64,000 nucleotides of DNA from Dysidea avara (lineage: Eukaryota > Porifera > Demospongiae > Dictyoceratida > Dysideidae): positions 14,799,959-14,863,958 of the forward strand of contig NC_089278.1 of NCBI RefSeq assembly GCF_963678975.1, given 5' to 3'. Both the position numbers and the translations under genes were made by a program. The notes beneath the pieces were generated by a model. It had not been told where the DNA came from and ran no database searches. It was given only the letters and a program-made list of their open reading frames with translations. Of this stretch, positions 1 through 9,430 are shown piece by piece (the stretch's first letter is position 1; every line of letters begins with the position of its first letter).

Positions 1-44
1 TGAGACTCACGCCTAATGCGTGAGAGTTGGCATGTCTGCTGAAC

Positions 45-288
45 AGTCCTTCGCCATTTCACCCCCGCCATTCATCACGTGCGCAATTGATCACGTGATG
101 CAATAGATATGATTTGCATGGTTCAGCATTAATGTGATGTGACCCTCAAGAGTAGTACAGAGTGCCAGTTGGAAAGTAGCTACCGGAGAGCTCCAGGGCT
201 GTAAGATGTGGTGTGATTTTTAATTTAAAAAAAAATCTGCTTCTGAAAGGGGGGTTCGTCCGAACCCCCCCTGCCTACGCCCTTGCAC
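45..288 (+). repeat. Dispersed repeat, copy 1 (inverted relative to 41585-41800)
   Basis: Read on the minus strand, this block aligns base by base with 41585-41800 read on the plus strand. Shared landmarks in order are a C-rich start, GCAGATTTTTT, AAATCACACCA, TCTTACAGCCCTGG, GTAGCTACTT, GGGTCACATCA, TTAATGCT and ATGTGATCAATT or its variant. The two copies differ by many substitutions and small indels, so they are old. No coding capacity or clear terminal repeat is seen. Family not recognised. Confidence 0.7.
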
Positions 289-415
289 ACACAACACACA
301 CACACACACATACGTACACACATTTTTTTCCAAAACAATTACAGTACCCAGGGAAATACCCCAGTTAGTCATAGGCTGGTTTTGGGATCAAAGTACAAAA
401 AGAAGTAAAATCCAC

Positions 416-575
416 AAAACAGCCAAGCTAAAAAAGATACAGCCTTAAAAAGCCTGGGTGAAAAAGTTGTGAAATCAAAGGCGGCAGCCACTTTTTAATG
501 ATGTTAATGTTCGATCCCTACCTTTGATTTCACAACTTTTTCACCAAGGATTTTTTTCAGCTTGGCTGGTTTTGT
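416..575. mobile_element. Foldback MITE family M1, copy 1
   Basis: The left end AAAACAGCCAAGCT and right end AGCTTGGCTGGTTTT are inverted repeats. Inside them, AAAAAGTTGTGAAATCAAAG on the left is mirrored by CTTTGATTTCACAACTTTTT on the right, giving a hairpin around a centre that carries ATGATGTTAATG. Related copies lie at 945-1182, 17116-17248, 22838-22912 (partial), 57050-57166 and 58560-58765. It is a non-autonomous DNA element with no coding capacity; its superfamily is not assigned. Confidence 0.75.
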
Positions 576-944
576 GTGGATAATTTCATAGAACATTCTA
601 TGTGTATTCTATTAGTTCTCAAAAAATGTGCACTCTATTAGAGTAGTAGAATAATATTACCAAATATTGAAGTAAACCACACGCAAACACACACACACAG
701 TAAATCTACCAATGGAAGTTCTAGAGTGTTCTAGAACTTCTACATACGTTCTATTAAAAGTCCTCAAAAATGTGTGCTATATTACCAAATATTGAAAATG
801 TGCAATACAATACATATGTAAGTCCATCTTCAATGATCATCATTGTGTCTGTATAGATAAGAAGAAATGTGAGTAAAAGCAAACCCCAAACTCAGCCATA
901 GGCTGGTTTTGGACCAAAGTACAAAAAGAAGTGAAACCCACACA

Positions 945-1182
945 AAAACAGCCAAGCTGTAACAAAAAATGGTGTTGCCTTCAAAAATCCTGGGTGAAAA
1001 AGGTTGTGAAATCAAAGGTGGTGGCAAAGAAATGGCTGCAATGATGTTAATGCTATATAATAATGGTTGTGAGCATTATTAAGCATTAATATCATTGCAG
1101 CCATTTCTTGGCCACCACTTTTGATTTCACAACTTTTTTTCACCCAGGCTTTTTGAAGCCGCACCATTTTTTTCACAGCTTG
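945..1182. mobile_element. Foldback MITE family M1, copy 2
   Basis: This is the longest copy of the family described at 416. The left arm runs from AAAACAGCCAAGCTGT through GAAATCAAAGGTGGTGGC and AATGGCTGCAATGATGTTAA. The right arm mirrors it, with TTAATATCATTGCAGCCATT, CCACCACTTTTGATTTCACA and TTTCACAGCTTG. The upstream 40 bases, with GGCTGGTTTTGGACCAAAGT, also resemble the flank of copy 1, so the real element may extend left to about 900. Confidence 0.75.
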
Positions 1183-2459
1183 TGCAGATATAGTTATCTA
1201 TAAGGAGTTTGACCACACATGGTTGAGGAATTAATATCTGCATGTATATAGTTTTGATCCTATGCTTAGTGCAAGCTGGTCAGGGGTGGATACAAGTGGA
1301 AGGGCACAAACAGGCTAAGTTGTATGTCAGTGGCTGGGGGTGGTGAATTAAAAGCTGTTTAAAAGGCTGTAAATGCCTTACACATCAGCAACATGATAAT
1401 TATGTTTATAGGCACTTAGTATGTACGAAGGTACTGGGTGACAATTTGACAGCTGCTTTGATATATATATATATATATATATGACAGCTGCCTTGATAGT
1501 TTGACTTTGGTTTCAGGTGACTATGCATATTTATATAAATTGATTTAACACTTCAATCAAAAGAATTATGGCTCATCCAAAGGGGGGAGCACTTGCCTCA
1601 AATGCCCCATCCTGGATCCGCCTGGAAAAGTTCTCTTAGTTATTTACTCATGTGTGCTAAGATGAATTATGTTAACTCATGAAAGCTGTATGCAACAATC
1701 AGGGATGGATTTAGAAGGTGCTTAGGATGCTGAAGTACACCCTCTCTCCTTCTGCAGTGTATTAACTAGGTACTAGGTAACTAGGTAACTTGGTAACACT
1801 AGGTAACTAGTGAAAGCTGCAAGCGTAATTAAGTAAAATATAAAAACAGCAATAGCTATTTTAGGAAATATGATTTGTAGCAAGTTTTAGACCACATGGC
1901 TTTCTGTAACCCCCCTTGTAGATCCCTAGGGAGGAAATTAATTTAAAAAAATAAATATAGTAAACGGACCTCTGTATGCCTTATATCATATTATCATATC
2001 AAATTATTATTGTGCCAACATTCTGAACAAAATAATGCTCGTTCAAGAGTGAATAATTTCAAGTAACTATTTCTATAGGTTGAAATACATCCCCTACTAG
2101 CTTATTGGAACCTTCAAGATGCTAATGTTGTAAAGAGTTTAGCATCATCCCTTGGAACTTCTAGATAGCTGTTGTCACTGTTATCAATAGTCAGAAGTTA
2201 AGGAATTTCAATAATACCTATAACATAGACTGTTTGAAGACTCTAGCATATTGAATTATATATGTGAAGTATCAAGTTCCCATTATTGACAAGATGGTGA
2301 TCAATTATACCCAATACACTTACTGTACCATTGATATACCCCCTGATATCTGTAATTGCAATTAAGCTAAACTGCAAGGTAAAGTAACCCACCTGATAGT
2401 AACTCACCTGATAGTAACCCATCTGATAGATGGTACATACATATATGCATGGTAGTCCA

Positions 2460-2833
2460 CATAGGCGGCGGAAAGGGGGGGGCTAGGGGGCTAAAGCCCC
2501 CCCTAGGTCTGCTGAGGGGGGGGCTTAGCCCCCCCTCAGAATGATATCACACCGAAATTATCTTTCTTGGAGTGGGGCTGAAAACCGTGATAAAGATCGA
2601 GATACTCTAATAGAGCAGTCACTCTAATAAAGTAGTCAGTGTGTAGCGAGCTATGTAAGGATTTTTATGTAGTTTATCAGCTAGAAATGGTAGCTGGTGA
2701 GGTGGAAAGCTCTTTTGAGTTGGCTGTGACCTTTTTTTTTTTTTTTTTTTTGGTCTCACTTTACCAAACTATAGAAATAAGTCTGGGTCAGCTCAACGGA
2801 GCCCCCCCTCATATCAACTACTTCCTCCGCCGC
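2460..2833. mobile_element. 374-bp non-autonomous DNA element with 10-bp TSD
   Basis: The stretch is bounded by the direct repeat TGGTAGTCCA at 2450-2459 and 2834-2843, which reads as a target-site duplication. The ends are short inverted repeats built on GGCGGCGGA (left CATAGGCGGCGGAA, right TTCCTCCGCCGC). G-rich and C-rich tracts near both ends can pair with each other. The middle carries two tandem copies of the ACTCTAATAGAGCAGTCA motif and an oligo-T run. A 9-10 bp duplication would suit a Mutator-like element; that is inference. A diverged relative may lie at 56115-56340. Confidence 0.65.
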
Positions 2834-3119
2834 TGGTAGTCCATGTACATAATATATATAGTTTGCAATTTACTATATAAGCTGTAAACATGAGTGTGCA
2901 ACATAAGCACACCAAGCATCATTGCAAGTTCTTCCTAATTTTTTTAATTTTTTTTAGCACAGTGGTAAACAAGAACTACTTAATTCGTAGATATAAAAGT
3001 AAACAAAAAACAATTAACACTCACATGATGGTCACAAATTAAATGAGATGATCTCCTTTGTTTAAGCTATTAGATCATAAGGCTATATAAGGCTATATAC
3101 TTTAAATACTTATTAACTA

Positions 3120-3240
3120 TTACTCAGCAGTTGAAGGTCCAGGTAGGACTTTGGGTGCCCACACCTTCAACTGAGAGACATGGTACAGCCTCCTGCAGGT
3201 TACTAGTCCTGCCCCAGGAGGACATGCCTAATTCAAACAT
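3120..3240 (+). repeat. SINE-like repeat fragment S1
   Basis: The block matches 5783-5895 closely over about 110 bp, including TTGAAGGTCCAGGT, GGACTTTGGGTGCCCACACC, GAGACATGGTACAGCCTCCT and TTACTAGTCCTGCCCCAGGA. The last landmark also occurs in the minus-strand SINE at 59510-59905, so this is a fragment of that family without its tRNA-like head. Internal inverted repeats (TTGAAGGT and ACCTTCAA) could form a small hairpin. Confidence 0.65.
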
Positions 3241-3583
3241 GATGCCTGATGTAGATTATTAGACTATAGAATTGCACAATGAAATGCAGGCCCAGCTTTA
3301 AAGGAGCAATGTGTTTCTAATGTGGACCATTTACTCCAGTGATTTTTACACTGGCTCTGGTTTTTTCAGCATGGTCATTCTGCATATTTTGATGTATCAG
3401 TTTATTGTATTTCCACCATTGATCACACCACAGCCAGCCCAGAAGTGATGCATCTTCCAAACTTGTGCAGAAGAACTTACTACATCAGCCTTTTGCTCTA
3501 AGTTTTCTTCCGCATAGTTAACAAATGACTAGCATCCAAAATAACCATTTCTCTTAGTTTATGATTTGAGTTATGCTTGTCTA

Positions 3584-3748
3584 GGTCAGTCAGTCAGTCA
3601 GTCAGTCAGTCAGTCAGTCAGTCAGTCAGTCAGTCAGTCAGTCAGTCAGTCAGTCAGTCAGTCAGTCAGTCATTCAGTCAGTCAGTCAGTCAATCAGTCA
3701 GTCAGTCAGTCAGTCAGTCAGTCAGTCAGTCAGTCAGTCATTCAGTCA

Positions 3749-3779
<31 letters not shown>

Positions 3780-3832
3780 AACCTATCATTCAGTCAGTCA
3801 TTTATTAGGTCAGTCAGTCAGTAGTCAGTACT
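3584..3832 (+). repeat. (GTCA)n tetranucleotide array
   Basis: About 50 units of GTCA run almost without break, with a few point variants, then switch to GTCT units at about 3750-3778 and return to GTCA-like units near 3788-3830. The open frames across it (SVSQSVSQ and similar) are translations of the repeat and not genes. Confidence 0.97.
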
Positions 3833-3995
3833 TTTTCCATAGTAACCATTCATGGGCCATTTGAAGGCATAAGATATTTTCCAAAGGTAATGTAAAGTTA
3901 GTTTCTGGTTGATTTGGCAGGAAAACACAACTGAGCTTTTGTGATCTCTACTATACTGTTGTACTAAATAATAATTAATGACATGCCAAGTTATG

Positions 3996-4150
3996 TATTC
4001 AGTGTGGAAACCTGTTAGGTCTTGTAAGCCTTAGAGAGTCATGTATGTATGTGAGAAATTTAAGGAACTAAGGAAAGATGCCAACAACAGTAGTGGCTGA
4101 CACTAAATGACTATGTGGTGGTGTTAAGGAAATGGTAGGTGGAGGATATA
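3996..4150 (+). repeat. Intergenic duplicate block A, left copy
   Basis: The block matches 8450-8612 in the same orientation, with landmarks TTCTTGTAAGCCTTA (CTTGTAAGCCTTA here), AGTCATGTATG, GAAATTT, AAGGAAAGA and GGTAGAGGATA-like GGTAGGTGGAGGATA. With block B at 6160-6330 it forms a pair of direct duplicates on either side of the Calx-beta gene. Confidence 0.7.
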
Positions 4151-4524
4151 GGGTTGATTTGCCTGCAGACAACACATAAAGGATGCTATCCTGAGTACTA
4201 TGTACCGTAGGTATGAGCTATATACATGACAATTGTAACAAGCTGCCATAGTATATATATTACCATGAATCAGTACAAAAAACTCTGCAGAAAACAATGC
4301 CCAAACAAGTATGACTAAAGTGTTGCAACTGATGAAGTTGTCCAGTCTACCCAACTGCTAAATGGGGGACTTGGTGTCAACTGGGGAACTGAACAGGACT
4401 ACAGGTGAAGGTGTGGGCACCTGAAGTGCCATCTGGACCTTCACCCACTATGCAAGACACGTACAGTTGGTATTTACTCCCCTAGGTACCCATTGATGTT
4501 ACAGCTGGAGTGACCATGCTAGAA

Positions 4525-4573
4525 GGCTTTGCTTTTGCTTTGTGTGTGTGCGCGCATGCGTGCGTGCGTGCAC

Positions 4574-4644
<71 letters not shown>

Positions 4645-4724
4645 GTGCATATGTGTGTGCGTATGTGTGTGCGCTCGTGCTGTGTATATGTGTGCGCATG
4701 CGCGCATGCACTCTGTGTGTGTAT
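4525..4724 (+). repeat. GT-rich microsatellite
   Basis: A pure (TG)n core at about 4576-4639 is flanked by degenerate GT, GC and AT-interrupted stretches. It follows AAGGCTTTGCTTTTGCTTTG, the same leader that precedes the GT tract at 5991, so both tracts look like the 3' tails of copies of one SINE-like repeat. The hAT-like element that follows is inserted into this tract. Confidence 0.9.
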
Positions 4725-5582
4725 TAGTGTTGTTCCAGTACTCAGTACTGGAACTAAAATAATTCCAGTTTCTGCCCTTTTTATTCCAGTTCCAGTTCTA
4801 GAACTGGAACTGGAACTGGAACTAGAACTATAATTTTACTTTCTTCAAGACTGGAACTAGAACTATAAAGAAATTTTATCAAGTACTGGAACTAATACTG
4901 GGACTGGAATTGGTCATAACCATACAGCTTTGCCAATGAGATTTTATGTTCTTATAAGACCAGAATTTATCTGCAGACAAAAGCACTTAATGTAGTATAT
5001 AACTTCATAAAAGATGTATGTATTACAACCATGTATACATCAATGTGCTAAAAACTGCCTGAAACAACTGATTAGCTATAATATTAGAACAGAATGCAAA
5101 ATGCTGGCTCAGTCACATGTTATATCTGGTTCAGTGTTTGATAATTACATGTAGCTACAAGTCTTTTAGTACCACCCTATAGAGTGTTAGGGTTATAGTT
5201 GTTAGTGTAATATTGCTGATAACTACGTACGTACTATACAGTATTGGCTACATACTATACAGTATTAGCTACATATATGAAACAAGTAAACCTGTAGCAT
5301 ATTAGCTTATATAACTTAATAGTGAGTCTCCATATTTCATTATGGGATTTTGGTAATACTTAAGTTAAAATAAGTGTTGTTCTAGAATATCAAGTAAATG
5401 TCATGGTTCCTAAACTGGAACTAGAACTGTAATTCTAAAGATTATGGTTCCAGAACTGGAACTAGAACTGTAATTCTAAAGGTTATGGTTCCAGAACAAG
5501 AACTAGAACTGTAATTTTAAAGATTATGGTTCCAAAACTGGAACTAGAACTGTAATAACTAGCTGATACTGGAACAACACTA
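4725..5582. mobile_element. Non-autonomous hAT-like element, 858 bp, 8-bp TSD
   Basis: Perfect 8-bp direct repeats GTGTGTAT lie at 4717-4724 and 5583-5590. The ends are inverted repeats: TAGTGTTGTTCCAGTA on the left and TACTGGAACAACACTA on the right (one mismatch at TACTGG versus the inner left end is possible). The 8-bp duplication and TAGTG end are typical of hAT elements. The interior carries GGAACT-type hexamer runs at 4795-4830 and a 41-bp minisatellite at 5405-5565. No transposase frame is seen, so it must move in trans if it moves at all. Confidence 0.8.
5405..5565 (+). repeat. 41-bp minisatellite, four units
   Basis: Units start at 5405, 5446, 5487 and 5528, exactly 41 bases apart, each beginning GGTTCC and containing GGAACTAGAACTGTAATT. 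They differ by a few substitutions, and the last unit runs into the right end of the hAT-like element. The same GGAACTAGAACT core appears near the left end at 4795-4860, so the array probably grew from the terminal region of the element. Confidence 0.9.
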
Positions 5583-5755
5583 GTGTGTATGCGCCATGTG
5601 TGTGTGCGTGTGCCGTGTGTATGTATGTGCACCGTGTGTGCATGTGCGTGCGTGTGTGTGTGTGTGTGTGCGTGTCTGCATGCGTGCGTGCACCATGCGT
5701 GTTTGTGTATGTGTGCGCCGTGTGTGTACGTGCATGTGTGCGTGTGTGTGTTGAG
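5583..5755 (+). repeat. Degenerate GT-rich microsatellite
   Basis: A GT-rich tract with GC and CA interruptions. It is the right-hand continuation of the microsatellite that was split by the hAT-like insertion: its first eight bases are the second copy of the target-site duplication. Confidence 0.85.
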
Positions 5756-5759
5756 CAGA

Positions 5760-6058
5760 TGCTCAACTGTCCATGTCTCATATAGCAGTTGAAGGTCCAG
5801 GTGGGACTTTGGGTGCCCACACCTTCAACTGTGAGACATGGTACAGCCTCCTACGGGTTACTAGTCCTGCCCCAGGAGGGCATGCCTGCACTGACTCATA
5901 GCACCCGAGTAGCGCACAGGCCGGTGTTCCAGTGCTGGCCACTGGGCAGCGTGACTGCTTAGTAGCAGCTGAAGGCTTTGCTTTTGCTTTGTGTGTGTGT
6001 GCGTGTGTGTGTGCGTGCGTGCGTGTGTGTGTGTGCGTGCGTGTGTGTGCGTGCGTGC

Positions 6059-6113
<55 letters not shown>
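5760..6113 (+). mobile_element. SINE-like repeat S1 with (GT)n tail
   Basis: From about 5783 the block matches the fragment at 3120-3240, and from TTACTAGTCCTGCCCCAGGA onward it aligns with the 3' half of the minus-strand SINE at 59510-59905. It ends in GGCTTTGCTTTTGCTTTG followed by a (GT)n tract at 5991-6113. The tRNA-like head is missing, as expected for a 5'-truncated retroposed copy. Family name not known. Confidence 0.6.
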
Positions 6114-6114
<1 letters not shown>

Positions 6115-6159
6115 TGTACAGACACACATACAAAACTTGACTGCATCTTGTATGACCTG

Positions 6160-6330
6160 TGTATGTTAGAACAAACTTTTCACAGCTATTGATGAAACAC
6201 CTGAACCCAAACTGGTGGCACACTTTGTATGGGTACAGAAATATGTGCATAGACTGGCTTGGAATCATGCTATGTACATCAGTCATCACTGACTAAAATG
6301 TCTGCATACCTACATAATTAATTGAGTTGG
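6160..6330 (+). repeat. Intergenic duplicate block B, left copy
   Basis: It matches 9250-9430 in the same orientation over about 100 bp at high identity, including CACCTGAACCCAAACTGGT, GCACACTTTGTATGG, CAGAAATATGTGCATAG and CTGGCTTGGAATCATGCT. It lies about 300 bp beyond the 3' end of the Calx-beta gene. Confidence 0.75.
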
Positions 6331-6623
6331 ACACTCTAGGATTTCACAAATGATCTGTTGCTTATAACTCAACAAGACCATTGAAAATAATACATGTGTT
6401 AACAGTGTTATGATTGGAATGTGTATAGGGAAGCAATAGGCACATATATGCACAAAGTGAAGCACATCCTCTATTTTTTTGTATGAATTTAATAACTGTA
6501 AATAGTAACACACATAGACCTAACCTAAATAAATTTAAAACAAATAAAAAATGAAAAGCAAAGTAAACATAAAATAGTTCCAGTCCACAATCCATTTCAG
6601 GCATTCAGGTAAGGTCACAGTGT

Positions 6624-8315
6624 TCAGTTTTTCTTGAAAACATAATCCTTCTCGAGGATGTCACCCACAATGTAATCCAAGATGTTTCCTTCAAGTAGTC
6701 CTTCACCTTGATGACCAACATTCATGGCCCTCCAACAAGGACTACTAGTCTGGCCCTCATTGTACACCCAAGTAGCGGTACTCTTCACAGGCACAGACTC
6801 AAAGCCTGGCCTGATCAACATCTCCTTCACTGGGTCTACTTCAATTCCCTTCACCATAAACTGACCTGTATACACATTAATTGCAATAAAGTACAGACAC
6901 AATGTAATGTTCCTACTTACCCATTAGTCCATGAGAATTCTGGATCATTTCATCGTGTATCCTCCAGTCAACATCCAAGTGGTTACGATGGAAGGTGACA
7001 TCAAATGAGGCTAGTGGTTTGGTGTAAACTACACGAACAACTGGGTTACCAACTTGCTTCACCATTCCTCTAGTACATTTAACAGTGATATTATTGTGGC
7101 TATGAATCAGTATCTCTTGTACCATAGCAGCCTTGAATTCACCCTGTTCCTGAATGATGACATCCTGGCTAACAGAATCAAGCACAATAGTCTGATACTT
7201 CTCATCACCACCACGTGGGATTATTGCCATTTTTCCAATCCATGTTGCCTCTGATTCATCTTCTACACTGTCTATAAACATGGCATTGATGGTGATGTGA
7301 CTGTTGCTGATCAAGTTAAATGTTAGTCCTGGATATCCTTGTACTGAGTAACACAGTAACTGTTGTGACATTAATGGAACAGTGAAATGTGGATCTCCCT
7401 TCACTGCAGCAAAAACGAAATACAATCTACTTTGGTTCATCATGTATACAGTTCAAGCAAATATGCAGGGATAAAGCTCAATATTTGTACTTACTACCAG
7501 CATCACGCTCTTTAATGATAACCATGGCAATTCCAGTAGTTATTTCAGCACAGCAGTCAGTACTCAACTCAACTCGGAAACGTTCATCAGGTTCACCTTC
7601 TGGCTCATTCACCAAAATTGGAATCATAATTTGTTTGCTAGTTTCTCCGATAGCAAACACAACATCACCATTCACAGGTGTGTAATCATCTCCACTAGCT
7701 GTAAACCACACAAAGTGAAATAATCTGAACAATTTCCATCAGTTGCCACTTACTAGCTTGGTTTGGATCACCAACAGCTTGTGAGGTAGAGTATACTACT
7801 GTAACTGGTTCAGTCACCCAGGCAGCTTCATTGAGTTGAATAGTGAGCGTCACCATTCCATCATCTTCCCATACACTCATTTCGGACTCAGTGAATCCTA
7901 TCTGTAGTGTCTCAACTAAAAAATAAAATTTGCAAAATATTGTGTTGACTTGCAAATTTCAGCTATATTTTGCTAGAATTGCTACTTAACAGATAGTTTG
8001 GTAAAGGGTACTAAAGACTAACTTACCATAACAACAGTCAACAGTACCAGCCAGGTATGACTCCTCTGTGATACAGCCATCATCTACCATACAGTCATCG
8101 ATAGTGCAATCTTCTTCACTTGCTGCCTGCCTCCTGACTATATATTACAATTTTAAAAAATGAATATAGTACTATATCTCTGTCTGTTCCTTACATAGCT
8201 CATGTGCAAGGTGGTGGCTAGGATGAACATTGACCTCCTCAATGGCATGCACCTCCTTGATGGCATTGATCCCAGTGACAAACACCGCCAGTATCAAACA
8301 TAGAAGAAGTTTCAT
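6624..8315 (-). CDS. Secreted Calx-beta and ITIH C-terminal domain protein
   Basis: Six exons (8195-8315, 8027-8137, 7754-7915, 7495-7698, 6921-7403, 6624-6865) join in one frame of 440 codons plus stop. The start gives a clean signal peptide (MKLLLCLILAVFVTGINA). A short Cys-rich acidic stretch follows, then a Calx-beta repeat across exons 3-4 (IGFTESEMSVWEDDG, then DYTPVNGDVVF and NEPEGEPDERFRVEL). The last 240 residues resemble the inter-alpha-trypsin inhibitor heavy chain C-terminal domain: KGDPHFTV, then HGLMGQFM across the last junction, then CWRAMNVGHQGEGLLEG. No VIT or von Willebrand A domain precedes it, unlike true ITIH heavy chains. It is probably an extracellular matrix or adhesion protein, with Calx-beta possibly binding calcium. 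Intergenic duplicates A and B flank it. The role is inferred; the domains are seen. Confidence 0.85.
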
Positions 8316-8449
8316 CTCCTTTAAATTTACAAAATCACCATCCAAAACAACTAACACGTTTGCTACAGAGTTTTGATAATGTCAGTTACAGCACATCAAT
8401 ATATAGTGCATGATGATACCTTACAGCTAAGGACATGCTATTCCTACAC

Positions 8450-8612
8450 CCAGTGTATTCAGTGCAATAACTTTGTTAGTTCTTGTAAGCCTTACAAAAT
8501 AGTCATGTATGGTTGTAAGAAATTTGAGGAATAAGGAAAGACATTATCAACAGAAGCAGCTGGTTGACGGATATAATGCAGTGGTACTATGGAACAGGTA
8601 GGTAGAGGATAA
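8450..8612 (+). repeat. Intergenic duplicate block A, right copy
   Basis: This is the direct duplicate of 3996-4150. It starts about 135 bp upstream of the Calx-beta start codon. Identity is uneven, with runs such as TTCTTGTAAGCCTTA and GGTAGGTAGAGGATA conserved. Confidence 0.7.
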
Positions 8613-8645
8613 AATGGTTGGAAGTGATAACACTAGTACAAAGTT

Positions 8646-8822
8646 CAGTGGAAACCTGCCTATATATATATACTCTGGTCACTTTAGAACAAAAGTTTGC
8701 TGACCTTATTGGATGGCTGCATAAGGTAGGTCACTTGTGCACAAATGACTTATTTTACAATGCATGGCCAGTTTAGACAAGTGGCCTTGTTGTGGTGACA
8801 TAGGGAGACAGGTTTTGCTGCA
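8646..8822. mobile_element. Degraded pogo-like MITE
   Basis: It begins CAGTGGAAACCTGCCTAT and ends with GAGACAGGTTTTGCTG, the same end types as the clean element at 51100-51258 (CAGTGAAACCTGTCTA and TAGACAGGTTTCACTG). Internal matches include CTGGTCAC, CTGACCTTATT and GGCCAGTTTA. The ends have drifted, so the limits are approximate. Confidence 0.55.
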
Positions 8823-9249
8823 TACTTATGACATATGTAACCTTATCTGAGAATGCATGCATTAATTGGTGCAGAACAGGAGTCTTTCACCCAGGTACAG
8901 TGTTTACTGAAGTACATATATAATACTGACGGCTAAAGTTTGGCAAATTAAGGTGAATTCAAATATCACCAAGTTATTGTTGATTGCATAATTAGTTTGA
9001 CAAACTTTTCATCCCCTTGACATTGTTCACCAACTTTTAGCTATAGGTGGGGGGGCTGTTTATGGTATAACAATACTTCCTTAATCCACCATTAACAAAG
9101 GATGTAGAAAAGTGATCAAAACAATTATGTACATAGTGGTAAAACTGTTGAGAGCAATAGGTAATGGTTACTCTAAGTGACCGTGTACATGTTGTACATA
9201 TACATGTGTGCTAGACACACATGTACAATACCTTATGTATAACCTGACT

Positions 9250-9430
9250 GAGTCTCAATGAACTTTTCACAACTTTTGATGCACCTGAACCCAAACTGGT
9301 AGCACACTTTGTATGGATACAGAAATATGTGCATAGTCTGGCTTGGAATCATGCTACATCACTCACTGTCACTACCATCAGAATAAAGGAACAAGACAAC
9401 TGTCTGCATACCTAACCCATACCACTAGTT
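9250..9430 (+). repeat. Intergenic duplicate block B, right copy
   Basis: This is the direct duplicate of 6160-6330, in the same orientation. Blocks A and B are 0.7 kb apart here and 2.1 kb apart on the left side, where the SINE-like and hAT-like elements lie between them. Confidence 0.75.

Larger units (their letters stand above)
1..6623. other. Intergenic, repeat-rich; no gene seen
   Basis: No reading frame here looks like a real exon: the open frames are either translations of GT, CA or GTCA repeats or are short and low in information. The stretch holds copies of several dispersed repeats listed separately: a 290-bp family at the left edge, foldback copies near 416-575 and 945-1182, a 374-bp element at 2460-2833, SINE-like blocks, a tetranucleotide array and an 858-bp hAT-like element. 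The 3' end of the Calx-beta gene at 6624 closes it. Confidence 0.6.

Noticed and set aside
3584-3832. CRISPR-like array
   Set aside because: The repeats are contiguous tetranucleotides without spacers, in a eukaryotic context.
3566-3864. Open frames with SVSQSVSQ repeats
   Set aside because: They are translations of the GTCA array, open in more than one frame, with no flanking exon signals.
4499-6289. Open frames of Cys-Val or His-Thr repeats on both strands
   Set aside because: They come from GT and CA microsatellites.
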